NCBI GenBank assembly: GCA_023150555.1
Contig: JAKLKQ010000006.1
Location: 1 to 51,725, forward strand
Reading direction: 5' to 3'
DNA: 51,725 bases
DNA from: Planctomycetota bacterium
GTDB taxonomy: Bacteria > Planctomycetota > SZUA-567 > H5-PLA8
A model generated the notes under the pieces. It had not been told where the DNA came from and searched no databases. It saw only the letters and a list, made by a program, of their open reading frames with translations. The position numbers and the translations under genes are program-made. Below, piece after piece: positions 24,277 through 31,712 of this stretch; the stretch's first letter is position 1, and every line of letters begins with the position of its first letter.

Positions 24277-25252
24277 TGGGTACCACTCTCCAAAGACGCT
24301 CGATTCCCGACCTACAGCCCGTGATTCTTTCCGCGTAGGACTCCAGCAAATTTCTGCAATCAATTCGGTCATGGAAAAAGGCCTTGAATTGGCTTTCGTA
24401 ACACTCCATGGCGTCGATCTTCCGATCGACCGCGTCGTCAATGGGCACGCATTCAGGCTCCCATCGCACGGCTTGGGAACTCTTCGCATGCAGGCTGCCC
24501 AAGTGCTTGTGGTACGACAACAGCCTGTACAGGTAGAAACTAACGGCAGGAATGGCCGATACTCGTAACGCCCAGGGGCTCAGCTTGGTCATCAAGGCCG
24601 TCTTGCGGTAGGTGTTTGATAACGCCCACCAAGATTCGAATTGACCGGCGTGGGCCAGGCTGAGGTCCGAGGAACCAGGATGACGCATCCCCAGTTCATT
24701 GAGCCGGTATCGAGTGGTTGCCGGCAGCAAGCAATAGGGTGCGTCTTCGTAATAGCGGATTCTACTGTCAGCCTGCTGACCTTCAAAAATTGAATACGTG
24801 AGTATGTGGTCAACGTGCCATCCGATGCCGAGCGGTACATATAGGTATTCGTAGTCCAATCTGTCCAGGAATCCTAATACCTCCTCGCGGAGGTCCTTGA
24901 TCGAGGCCACGTCATCCTGAACGGGAGGCTTGAAGATATTCCCAAGCATTCCATATTCGGGCCTTCGAAATGCTGCATCGAGCAGATTGAATGAATACGT
25001 CGAGACGCCCAGAAAGCGTGCAGCGGCTTGTTCTTCTGCATGGCGTTCCGGTCCAAGGCGCACAGCCCGAACCATCTTCGCCTGCGGGAATTGAGTAAAT
25101 AGATTGAGAAGGAGCACCTGGCCACGTTGAGACAGCCGAGCAATCAAGCCTCCGCACGAAAACACAGCGTCGTCCAAATGCGGCGATACCACGACCGCCA
25201 GAAACCGCCGCTTGCCGATCTCGTCCATGTGAATCGGATCACGAAAGTACAT
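24269..25252 (-). CDS. PIG-L/LmbE-family deacetylase
   Basis: 327 residues. The Zn site is visible: SPHLDDAVFSCGG at residues 23-35 (His25, Asp27, Asp28; Leu replaces the usual Pro of PHPDD) and the second motif WHVDH near residue 155. These enzymes remove N-acetyl groups from GlcNAc-linked conjugates. The length exceeds the core fold by about 80 residues, with a helical C-terminal extension. It overlaps the glycosyltransferase gene by 14 bases, so the substrate may well be the product of that enzyme. Confidence 0.87.
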   Translation of the reverse strand: MYFRDPIHMDEIGKRRFLAVVVSPHLDDAVFSCGGLIARLSQRGQVLLLNLFTQFPQAKMVRAVRLGPERHAEEQAAARFLGVSTYSFNLLDAAFRRPEYGMLGNIFKPPVQDDVASIKDLREEVLGFLDRLDYEYLYVPLGIGWHVDHILTYSIFEGQQADSRIRYYEDAPYCLLPATTRYRLNELGMRHPGSSDLSLAHAGQFESWWALSNTYRKTALMTKLSPWALRVSAIPAVSFYLYRLLSYHKHLGSLHAKSSQAVRWEPECVPIDDAVDRKIDAMECYESQFKAFFHDRIDCRNLLESYAERITGCRSGIERLWRVVPNV

Positions 25253-26426
25253 CGCGGTACACCTTTTCCAGGCTGTCCACGATCGGCGCTAGCCGGTAGC
25301 CTGCTGCCTTCCGGCGGCCGGCCAGTCCCATTCGAGAGCGCAGAGTGGGATCCTTCGAGAGTTCCATCAAACGAAAGGCCAAATCGCCGGGCGCATCCGA
25401 ATCGACGATATAGCCGTTTGTTTCGTGATCGACCAACTCGTCAGCACAGATGATCTTGTTGGTGACGATCAGCGGTTTCCCGAACCACATCGCCTCCAGT
25501 GCGACCAAAGACAGCATTTCGACTTTTGATGGAAGCACGAAGATGTCGCAGGCCGCGTAATAGCGAGCCAGTTCGGACCGTTTCAATTGGCCCAAAAATC
25601 GCGTGCTCTTATCAATTCCGAGCTTCATACAACTACGCTGCAACTTTGAACGCAGCGATCCCTCGCCCGCTATCCACAGCGTGGCATCAGGCATCCTGAG
25701 CGCCAGCTTCGCGAATGCACCCAGGAGAAGCGGCAGATTCTTTTCTGGCGCCAGCCTGCCCGCATACAGAACGACTGGCCCGCATCCCCTGGCAGCCGGT
25801 ATGGTGTCCACTTCGCCGAAGTCGACCGGATTCGATACCACTCGCAGGGGTATGCCGAGCCCCTCCTTCGCCAGACGTGCCACCAGTTTTCGCGCGGGCG
25901 CGATGACCAAGTCGCACCGGTTGTAGCACGCGACGACCTGCCTCTGCAGGATTCCGCGCAACGGCCTCATGAGGAGCGGTTGGGTCAGTACTTCCACGTC
26001 GAAATGCGCGGTCGCTATTTGTGGGATGCCAAGACGGCGCGCCTCGACACAGGTCCGCTTCATGAGAAGGCCGAGATAGTGATGATGAATTACATCTGGT
26101 CGCTCGGTCTGGAGGATTTTTCGAATCGTGCGCCTGGACGGTAATGCCTGAGGGTACCCAAAGAGATTAACGGTAAATAGGCGGATAATCCGGATGCCCT
26201 CTAAGTCTGCCCGCACTGGTTCGCCGTGCCGACGGGTGGTAAGAATGGTGACGCGGTGGTTGCGCTTTGCCAATTCCTTGCACACCAATTGCAAATATGA
26301 TCCAACGCCGGTCTTGGCAGGCACCGCATCGTCGGAAATGATGCAAATATGAAGCGGTCTTGTTTCGCATTCCGTCGTGAGAGCGGATCCCAGAGCCAAA
26401 GGGCCAGCTTCCGAGGCAATGATCAT
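25239..26426 (-). CDS. Family 4 glycosyltransferase (GT-B)
   Basis: 395 residues from MIIASEAGPLALGSALTTEC, with AAGGAG 7 bases upstream of the ATG. The first Rossmann half begins LHICIISDDAVPAKTGVGSY and contains DVIHHHYLGLLMKR. The nucleotide-sugar half has VVLYAGRLAPEKNLPLLLGA, LWIAGEGSLRSKL and the E-x7-E type motif VEMLSLVALEAMWFGKPLIV. It should transfer a sugar from a nucleotide donor at the cytoplasmic side. Together with the deacetylase and epimerase it forms a plausible route to a modified glycoconjugate, in layout similar to GT4/PIG-L pairs of thiol-cofactor pathways, though I see nothing specific for those. Confidence 0.9.
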   Translation of the reverse strand: MIIASEAGPLALGSALTTECETRPLHICIISDDAVPAKTGVGSYLQLVCKELAKRNHRVTILTTRRHGEPVRADLEGIRIIRLFTVNLFGYPQALPSRRTIRKILQTERPDVIHHHYLGLLMKRTCVEARRLGIPQIATAHFDVEVLTQPLLMRPLRGILQRQVVACYNRCDLVIAPARKLVARLAKEGLGIPLRVVSNPVDFGEVDTIPAARGCGPVVLYAGRLAPEKNLPLLLGAFAKLALRMPDATLWIAGEGSLRSKLQRSCMKLGIDKSTRFLGQLKRSELARYYAACDIFVLPSKVEMLSLVALEAMWFGKPLIVTNKIICADELVDHETNGYIVDSDAPGDLAFRLMELSKDPTLRSRMGLAGRRKAAGYRLAPIVDSLEKVYRDVLS

Positions 26427-26535
26427 GGACGATTCTCCTTGTGCGAGCCTTGCGCAACCGCAAGGGCAACACGCCACCTGCCGGCACAGGCGCCGGTTCC
26501 TCGCAGCCTTCAATTCCCTCGGTTAGATAGTTCCG

Positions 26536-28035
26536 CTACATCCCTGGCATGATCGACGCTGGAAGCTTTTGGGCCTTGATTCCCCGCGTTTCGAGTTCTG
26601 CAATGCCCTGTTGTGGGTCGGGCAAGTCATTTGGCAAGGCCAGTGGGTCAAGTTCGCTGTACTCAATGCTCAGGATCACTGCTGCTGTGGCCTCAATATA
26701 GAGCCCGTCAAACGCCGGTGAACTCTCCAAGTCCATCACTGATGCAAGGACGCCATTGAAGGTCGTGACTTCGAATCGTCCGTCACAATCAAAATGCAGA
26801 ACTTGTGCGCGTCGACGACTGCTGTCCGTCCCTGCGTTGGTGTCCCGCCATACGCACCTCGGAAGCGCTCTCTTGCCAACCAGCCTTAGGATCTTCAGGC
26901 GAGCGTCGGTGCTGTCCGAAATGAAGTTCATCTCGATCATGACTCGGCACGGTGCAGCCGGATTGGGTACGGGCAGCCCCAAGATCAATGGCGAGCCAGG
27001 TGCAGCGGCCAGGGTCCGAGTGCCGTCGTCGGCGTTTCTCGCGACGGCCCATTTCCCAGACATTACTGTAATGTCTTTAGGAATGCCGGCTTCGAATGTC
27101 CAGCTTTTGCGGAAGAGGTCGCGCTTGGGTACAGGCGCAAGCGGTAGGGTGGTCTGCATGCCTTCCGCTGGCGATGGCGTCGCAGGCTGGGAGTTCGTTT
27201 CGGGCGCACGTGCCGCTGTCCAAGCCGCGGCGGCGCCAAAGGCCGCGATCATAACGCCCGCTGCCCAATAACTAACCACAGATCCACCTAGCTTCGTCGA
27301 TCGTGCGGAATAACTCGCGCCCTGATCGAGCTTCGACAGGACGCCGTCCAACACTCGCGTATGGGGTGCCGGGCCTTGCGTAATCGCCCGGAATAGGCCG
27401 TCCGGAGTCAAAAGCGGGAGAGTGGCGGCAAATCCGGCCTGTCTGAGGCGAAGGCGCAGCGTTTCCAGCGCTTCGTTGATACGGTGGCCCACGCCCTGTT
27501 GCGTCAGGCTCAGGATCTCGCCGATCTCGCGTTGAGAGAGTCCGCCGCCAAAATGCAAGGCTAGGACGGTACGTTGCGCGGAATCAAGTTTCTCCAAGTG
27601 GCGTTCGAGCGCCGCGATCAGCTCGGCGTCTTGAGCTTGCTCAGCTTGGTCGAGGTCATCGCCAGGAGTTCGGTCAAAATCCACTAACTGAAGAGACTTA
27701 CGCTCGCGAGCTGCAGCGTAGCATCGCGCGCCCTCACGCGCCACGATCCTCAGGATCCAACCACGTACGTTTGTCTCGTCGCGAAGGGTATGCGCCGAAT
27801 GCCAGATGCGCAAGAAGGCCTCCTGCATCGCATCTTCGGCGCGGTCGCGGCTCCGAAGGATGTGGTATAGCAGGCCCATTGCTTGGTGCTGGTAGCGTGC
27901 ATAGATCTCGGTAAAGGCGGCTCGATCGCGGCGATCGGCAACGGCGCGCACCAACGAGTAATCCGATGGAACTTCTGGGTTCGATCTCGGCATGCGCGAG
28001 GTCCGCAGACGGTGTTCAACCTTTATCCGAGGCAT
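26536..28035 (-). CDS. ECF sigma factor with membrane helix and large C-terminal extension
   Basis: 499 residues; GGGAG lies 8 bases before the ATG. Residues 25-200 are a complete ECF sigma factor: YARYQHQAMGLLYHILRSRD, EDAMQEAFLRIWHSAHTLRD, VRGWILRIVAREGARCYAAA, then region 4 LDSAQRTVLALHFGGGLSQR with EIGEILSLTQQGVGHRINEA. A membrane helix follows (VVSYWAAGVMIAAFGAAAAW, about 250-272), then about 220 residues with the strand pattern of a concanavalin/LamG-like or other jelly-roll domain (WTFEAGIPKDITVMSGKWAV; VMIEMNFISDSTDARLKILR). So DNA-directing and extracytoplasmic parts are in one chain. No separate anti-sigma gene is adjacent. The sensor role is inference. Confidence 0.82.
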   Translation of the reverse strand: MPRIKVEHRLRTSRMPRSNPEVPSDYSLVRAVADRRDRAAFTEIYARYQHQAMGLLYHILRSRDRAEDAMQEAFLRIWHSAHTLRDETNVRGWILRIVAREGARCYAAARERKSLQLVDFDRTPGDDLDQAEQAQDAELIAALERHLEKLDSAQRTVLALHFGGGLSQREIGEILSLTQQGVGHRINEALETLRLRLRQAGFAATLPLLTPDGLFRAITQGPAPHTRVLDGVLSKLDQGASYSARSTKLGGSVVSYWAAGVMIAAFGAAAAWTAARAPETNSQPATPSPAEGMQTTLPLAPVPKRDLFRKSWTFEAGIPKDITVMSGKWAVARNADDGTRTLAAAPGSPLILGLPVPNPAAPCRVMIEMNFISDSTDARLKILRLVGKRALPRCVWRDTNAGTDSSRRRAQVLHFDCDGRFEVTTFNGVLASVMDLESSPAFDGLYIEATAAVILSIEYSELDPLALPNDLPDPQQGIAELETRGIKAQKLPASIMPGM

Positions 28036-28143
28036 TCTACCGGTCTCCCTTCACCAGGATCAACCGGGTCATTCTTCTGGTCACAGATCCTTTCTTTGTT
28101 TTTCCTGCAACACGTTTTAGATAAACGGCTTATGACGGTCCGT

Positions 28144-28398
28144 TTAGAACGCCAGGGGCTCCAGTGCATGGTCAGGAGGTCCAAGTGGCGCTCTTCGGGC
28201 AAAGGAACATCCCTTCCCATGGTGGCCGAGCTCTACATTAGGGACGTCGTAAGGAATTGCGCCGAGCCGATGTGCTTCAGCCAGGACCATGTCCGCAGGC
28301 ACAAAGAAGAACTCGGCCTGCGGGTCCACGAACTTGCGTATGAGCCAGGGGCAGGCGACGCGGTCCACCTAAACGCGTTCCCGGGTGATCCATTTCAT
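28144..28398 (-). pseudogene. chrB: Chromate-resistance protein ChrB (C-terminal type), nonsense-mutated and truncated
   Basis: The sequence from 28368 matches the ChrB C-terminal domain: VDRVACPWLIRKFVDPQAEF, FVPADMVLAEAHRLGA and VPNVELGHHGKGCSF. The original start is at 28398 (ATG, GGAG 6 bases upstream, MKWITRERV), but codon 10 is TAG (28369-28371), where a sense codon such as AAG would be expected. The C-terminus also ends early, at LEPLAF. Restart at the GTG directly after the TAG is possible, but a functional protein is doubtful. Confidence 0.72.
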
Positions 28399-28436
28399 GC
28401 GAAGCTCCTCAGATACACTCCTTGCTACTCTTTTGC

Positions 28437-28679
28437 TCAGGTCAAGTTACCGTGCCCGCCTTCCTTCGTACCCAACCTCTTCCCGCAGAACGGGCAAAAT
28501 ATGATCTCGGGTCCGTACAGTACCGCCCAACCCGCACCTGCCGATGAGCCGGGTGTCGTCTGGTCGGCCAAGTACCAAGTATCCGCCTTTGAGCGTAAGA
28601 AGCCTTCTCGCTCCGCCAGAAGGAAACTGGGGCAGGAGCAACCAACGGCTGGCTTGGGATCTTTCTGGCCTTTCAGCAT
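28437..28679 (-). CDS. Small Cys-rich protein with zinc-knuckle end (80 aa)
   Basis: MLKGQKDPKPAVGCSCPSFL continues to GWAVLYGPEIIFCPFCGKRL. C14-S-C16 and C62-P-F-C65 could together bind Zn. GGGAGG precedes the ATG by about 11 bases. The IIFCPFCGKRL ending is common in small phage and mobile-element proteins of unknown role. It lies 39 bp upstream of the ChrB remnant on the same strand. Confidence 0.6.
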   Translation of the reverse strand: MLKGQKDPKPAVGCSCPSFLLAEREGFLRSKADTWYLADQTTPGSSAGAGWAVLYGPEIIFCPFCGKRLGTKEGGHGNLT

Positions 28680-28883
28680 AGCTGTCGCTCCCTCCCTTTA
28701 GGTTATAGGGCCGCCCACTTGAATGAGATACTGGGTTACCAGAGACTTCGCCGCTCGCTCCGACAGCCGCCACTGTCCAAAATCTGACAACCCCAGCCGC
28801 CGGTTACCATCTAGAGCGTATCTATCGAGTTGCCCTGCTGTCAGTGTCTCGTATCCTACGGAGAATAGCGATGGGGTAGTTCA

Positions 28884-29912
28884 ATGAAAGACCACTCCCA
28901 GCCTAAGGGGCCACCGCATTTCTACGCCGACAAGGCGAACCTGCTCATGTATCTGGATCCAGAAGGTCGTGCCCGTCCTGTTAACACCTGGAGCGACTGG
29001 GCTATTCGCCACAGCCACATTCTCGCTAACATCCAGTTGGTCATGGGTCCGCTACCTGATGCCGATCGGCGAGTACCGCTCAATGTGGACACCTCGGAAG
29101 AGGAATCCTTTCCAGGATTTGTACGCCGAAAGATTCTTTTCTCGCCGGAAGCGGAAGACCGCGTGCCAGCCTACCTCCTGGTCCCACACGGCCTGAAGGG
29201 GAAGTCTCCGGCCATGCTGTGCCTGCACCCCACGCATGCATTGGGGAAGGGCCGTGTGGTTGAAGGCGAACACGGCAGGCAGTACGCCATGGAACTCGCC
29301 GAACGCGGCTACGTGACCCTGGCGCCCGATTATCCCGGCTTTGGGGAGTATGCTTGCAACCCCTACGCGATGGGGTACGCGAGCACGACTATGAAAGCAA
29401 TTTGGAACCACCTGCGAGCAGTGGATGTCCTGCAGGCGGTCCCGGAGGTGGACGGCGAGCGCATCGGAGTTATCGGACACTCCTTGGGTGGCCACAACGC
29501 GATGTTCGCAGCCGTCTTTGAGCCACGCCTGAAGGCGGTTGTGTCCAGTGGCGGCTTCAATTCCTTCTCCAAGTACTGCGGCGGAAACTTGTGGGGCTGG
29601 AGCCAGCAGAAGTACATGCCTCGCGTCGAGACCGTCTACGGCATGCGGCCTGAACGCATGCCCTTCGACTTCACGGAGGTCGTCGGAGCCCTGGCTCCAC
29701 GGCCCTTTTATGTCAATGCGCCCCTGCATGACGACAACATGGAAGTCTCCGGAGTTCGAGACTGCATCGCAGCTGCACAGCCGATCTATGACCTAATGAA
29801 CGCCGGACAACTCTTGCGAGTCGCATATCCAGACGCCGGTCACGATTTTCCTATCGAGCAGCGGCGGGAGGCATACGCATTCCTCGATGAGGCGCTGGGA
29901 GCGACGACCTAA
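28884..29912 (+). CDS. Alpha/beta hydrolase (dienelactone hydrolase/acetyl-esterase-like)
   Basis: 342 residues, no signal peptide. The catalytic triad is visible: nucleophile elbow GHSLGGHNAM (Ser at about residue 202), an acid in YVNAPLHDDNMEV, and His in PDAGHDFPIEQ near residue 322. VPAYLLVPHGLKGKSPAMLC and TLAPDYPGFGEY are the typical strands before the elbow. Such enzymes are frequent in planctomycetes, where they are annotated as acetyl xylan esterases or X-Pro dipeptidyl-peptidase-like; the substrate cannot be told. A single gene with a weak ribosome site, divergent from the small Cys-rich gene. Confidence 0.85.
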   Translation: MKDHSQPKGPPHFYADKANLLMYLDPEGRARPVNTWSDWAIRHSHILANIQLVMGPLPDADRRVPLNVDTSEEESFPGFVRRKILFSPEAEDRVPAYLLVPHGLKGKSPAMLCLHPTHALGKGRVVEGEHGRQYAMELAERGYVTLAPDYPGFGEYACNPYAMGYASTTMKAIWNHLRAVDVLQAVPEVDGERIGVIGHSLGGHNAMFAAVFEPRLKAVVSSGGFNSFSKYCGGNLWGWSQQKYMPRVETVYGMRPERMPFDFTEVVGALAPRPFYVNAPLHDDNMEVSGVRDCIAAAQPIYDLMNAGQLLRVAYPDAGHDFPIEQRREAYAFLDEALGATT

Positions 29913-29962
29913 ATAGCTTCATAGTCCACCGCCTCAAGCGGGAAAACCGCTCCGCCACAGGA

Positions 29963-30334
29963 CTATCCCTTCCCTTCTAGCCACCCCACCGCCTCCTCCT
30001 CGGTCGTAAACACGTCCGCGACCAGCCCTGTTGGCCGCAACCTTGACCCCGAACTTCCTCTGGTCGATCATCTCCGCTCGGGCGACCATGGCCATGCGGA
30101 TTTTGCCCTTAGCCGCATGCGCCCACCTCTCAATGAACAGGTACCGGTCAACAATGCTGGGCGAATCGAATCCGGTTAGGCCCGTTACGTTGCGAGGAGT
30201 TCGCGGATGTTCTGGGTATGCGAAAAAAGGATCGCCCGCATCACCAACTCGACGCCGGCGTCGAGGGAGACCTCGCCGACGGGACGGAAGTAGCCCCGAG
30301 CGCCAGCAATCATGAAATGGTCGGGCATTTCCAT
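29963..30334 (-). pseudogene. Frameshifted small STAS/SEC14-like protein gene
   Basis: Three consecutive frames together encode one protein of about 120 residues: MEMPDHFMIAGARGYFRPVG with LDAGVELVMRAILFSHTQN; then NVTGLTGFDSPSIVDRYLFI and GKIRMAMVARAEMIDQRKFG; then GLVADVFTTEEEAVGWLEGK. The first shift falls in the CTCCTCG/CAACG region near 30188, the second after KVAANR near 30025. AGGA precedes the ATG by 7 bases. The pattern (a modular regulator that ends in a tail with EEAVGWL) recalls small STAS-like proteins, but the assignment is tentative. Two independent shifts indicate a dead gene. Confidence 0.65.
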
Positions 30335-30381
30335 GGCGACATCCTGCGCTGAACTGCGTTGGATATTGCCGGCTGTATGAA

Positions 30382-30810
30382 TCAGCTCTCGTCGCCCTCA
30401 AGCAGCCTCTCCAACTGATGCCGGTGGCGCATGGAATGAACTATGGCATGCTCGAGAATTGCTTCCAGACTGAGGTTCATGCCTTCTCCCATGTTCCGGG
30501 GCACGTATAAAGCTTCGTCGCTCAATTCGGGCAGATGCCGCATGTAGGCCTTGAGAATCGCATGCGGGTCTTTCGGATCGGGAGCGTCAAGCGCAATCCC
30601 GCATAACTGGCAAACCCACACTAGGTCGGATCGGGCTGATTCGAGGACATGCGCATACAGGTGGCGGGAACTCTGGTAATTGGGATCCCCGGACGCCGGT
30701 AGCAGCGCTAGACCCGAGGCATTGAAGCGTTCCCACGTGCTTAGAAAGTGTAGCAACTCCTGTCGATGAAGTTCAACCAGGCTTTGCACCGCGCGGCTCT
30801 TAAAGACCAA
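30382..30810 (-). CDS. DinB-like four-helix protein
   Basis: 142 residues, taken from a TTG 9 bases after AAAGGAGG; an ATG-started longer version lacks a ribosome site. Long amphipathic helices (AVQSLVELHRQELLHFLSTW; HLYAHVLESARSDLVWVCQL) and the C-terminal EAILEHAIVHSMRHRHQLER match the DinB/YfiT fold, in which three His residues often bind a metal. DinB-like proteins commonly act as thiol-dependent S-transferases; the substrate is unknown. It ends 47 bp before the frameshifted gene. Confidence 0.65.
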   Translation of the reverse strand: MVFKSRAVQSLVELHRQELLHFLSTWERFNASGLALLPASGDPNYQSSRHLYAHVLESARSDLVWVCQLCGIALDAPDPKDPHAILKAYMRHLPELSDEALYVPRNMGEGMNLSLEAILEHAIVHSMRHRHQLERLLEGDES

Positions 30811-30996
30811 AGGGAACTTTCCTCCTTTAAGGAACCCCACTGTACTTAGGGGACGGAAGGCACATAGGCGCAATGGAGACGCTTATCGAGCCCAACTCCG
30901 CCGCAGCGTAACGGCTCTGCTGCGCCAGGGAAGCCCAGATGTGTAAACTCGAGGCGGTGGCTAGGACGGGACGAACAAACGCAAGCGCAAGGGGAT

Positions 30997-31010
30997 GTCT
31001 GGCGCCAGAC
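30997..31010. repeat. GTCTGGCGCCAGAC palindrome, copy 2
   Basis: The same core as at 16253-16268, preceded by CGCAAGCGCAAG in both places. Here it lies directly before the antiporter remnant. Confidence 0.55.
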
Positions 31011-31016
31011 CGACGG

Positions 31017-31064
31017 CTGGCCCCGACACTGAGCGACCTGGCCTGCCTTTGGATGCTGCCGTAA
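31017..31064 (+). pseudogene. Remnant of the 3' end of a second antiporter gene
   Basis: Sixteen codons, LAPTLSDLACLWMLP and stop, match LAPTVIALACLWMLP and stop at the end of the antiporter at 18275-19546. The rest of the gene is absent. It shows that a second copy of the antiporter module existed here. Confidence 0.65.
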
Positions 31065-31083
31065 TCCCCCATCCCGACCAGAA

Positions 31084-31122
31084 GTTTCCCTCGTGCAACC
31101 TCCGCCATTTTGACGGATTTGC
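31084..31122 (+). repeat. 39-bp dispersed repeat, copy 2
   Basis: AGTTTCCCTCGTGCAACCTC, then CGCCATTTTGACGGATTTG. It directly follows the antiporter remnant, which suggests that it belongs to the 3' border of a module. The hairpin arms are slightly mismatched. Confidence 0.7.
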
Positions 31123-31154
31123 CCCTGCCAAAGGATCCTCATTGCTGGGCCCCG

Positions 31155-31500
31155 CTACAGCAACTCCAGGTCCCCGCCCCCGGCCTCTTCGCCGACATCA
31201 ACGACCTGGGGGTGGAACTCCACGTCAAACCATTCCTTGAACATCTCCCAGGTCAACTGCTTCGGCCCATCCTCCTCGATCGTGTGCCATTGCCAGAGTT
31301 CCTGGCGGAAGACCTTCTGGTAGTACCCAGCAGCCGCTCGGCCACGTCCTCCAGGCTCTCGAACGGCGGGATCAGGTACGCCGTCCCCGATTCCCGCAGC
31401 TCGTCGAGGGTTACCTGGCAGTTCGGGTCCACGTATCTCAGCCAGTCCAGGAACGGCTGGGCCGGGGAAGGATCAGCACGGCGCGGTTGAGGAGGTCCAT
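31155..31500 (-). pseudogene. Frameshifted conserved hypothetical gene
   Basis: The frames join into one protein of about 115 residues: MDLLNRAVLI, then AQPFLDWLRYVDPNCQVTLD and GTAYLIPPFESLEDVAERLL, then YYQKVFRQELWQWHTIEEDG and QLTWEMFKEWFDVEFHPQVV. This is a well-populated family of small uncharacterised proteins. One shift lies after LIL near 31465, the other near 31322 at the GGGTACTAC stretch. The sequence is otherwise well preserved, so the loss is recent or an assembly error. Confidence 0.7.
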
Positions 31501-31648
31501 GGCAATGGCGTAACGGGTGTGCCGGGGGATGGCAAAGGGTGGGGCAAGAAAGGCGCTAATTTGGTACCTTTCGGATACGCCAAGATCAGCCACGCTATCG
31601 AAAATCCACCACAACCGCCGGCCCTAAATTTCGTGTGCCAGTCAGTGA

Positions 31649-31680
31649 AACGGCCCCTGGGCAATTACCCAGGGGCCGTT
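31649..31680 (-). terminator. Strong GC hairpin downstream of the second beta-helix gene
   Basis: Arms AACGGCCCCTGGG/CCCAGGGGCCGTT (13 bp) and a 6-base loop, 33 bp past the stop codon. The core GGCCCCTGG is the same as in the hairpin at 1321-1349, although the flanking DNA differs. Confidence 0.65.
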
Positions 31681-31712
31681 CCTCTTGAACAAATGGGACC
31701 GCATTTGCTTAA

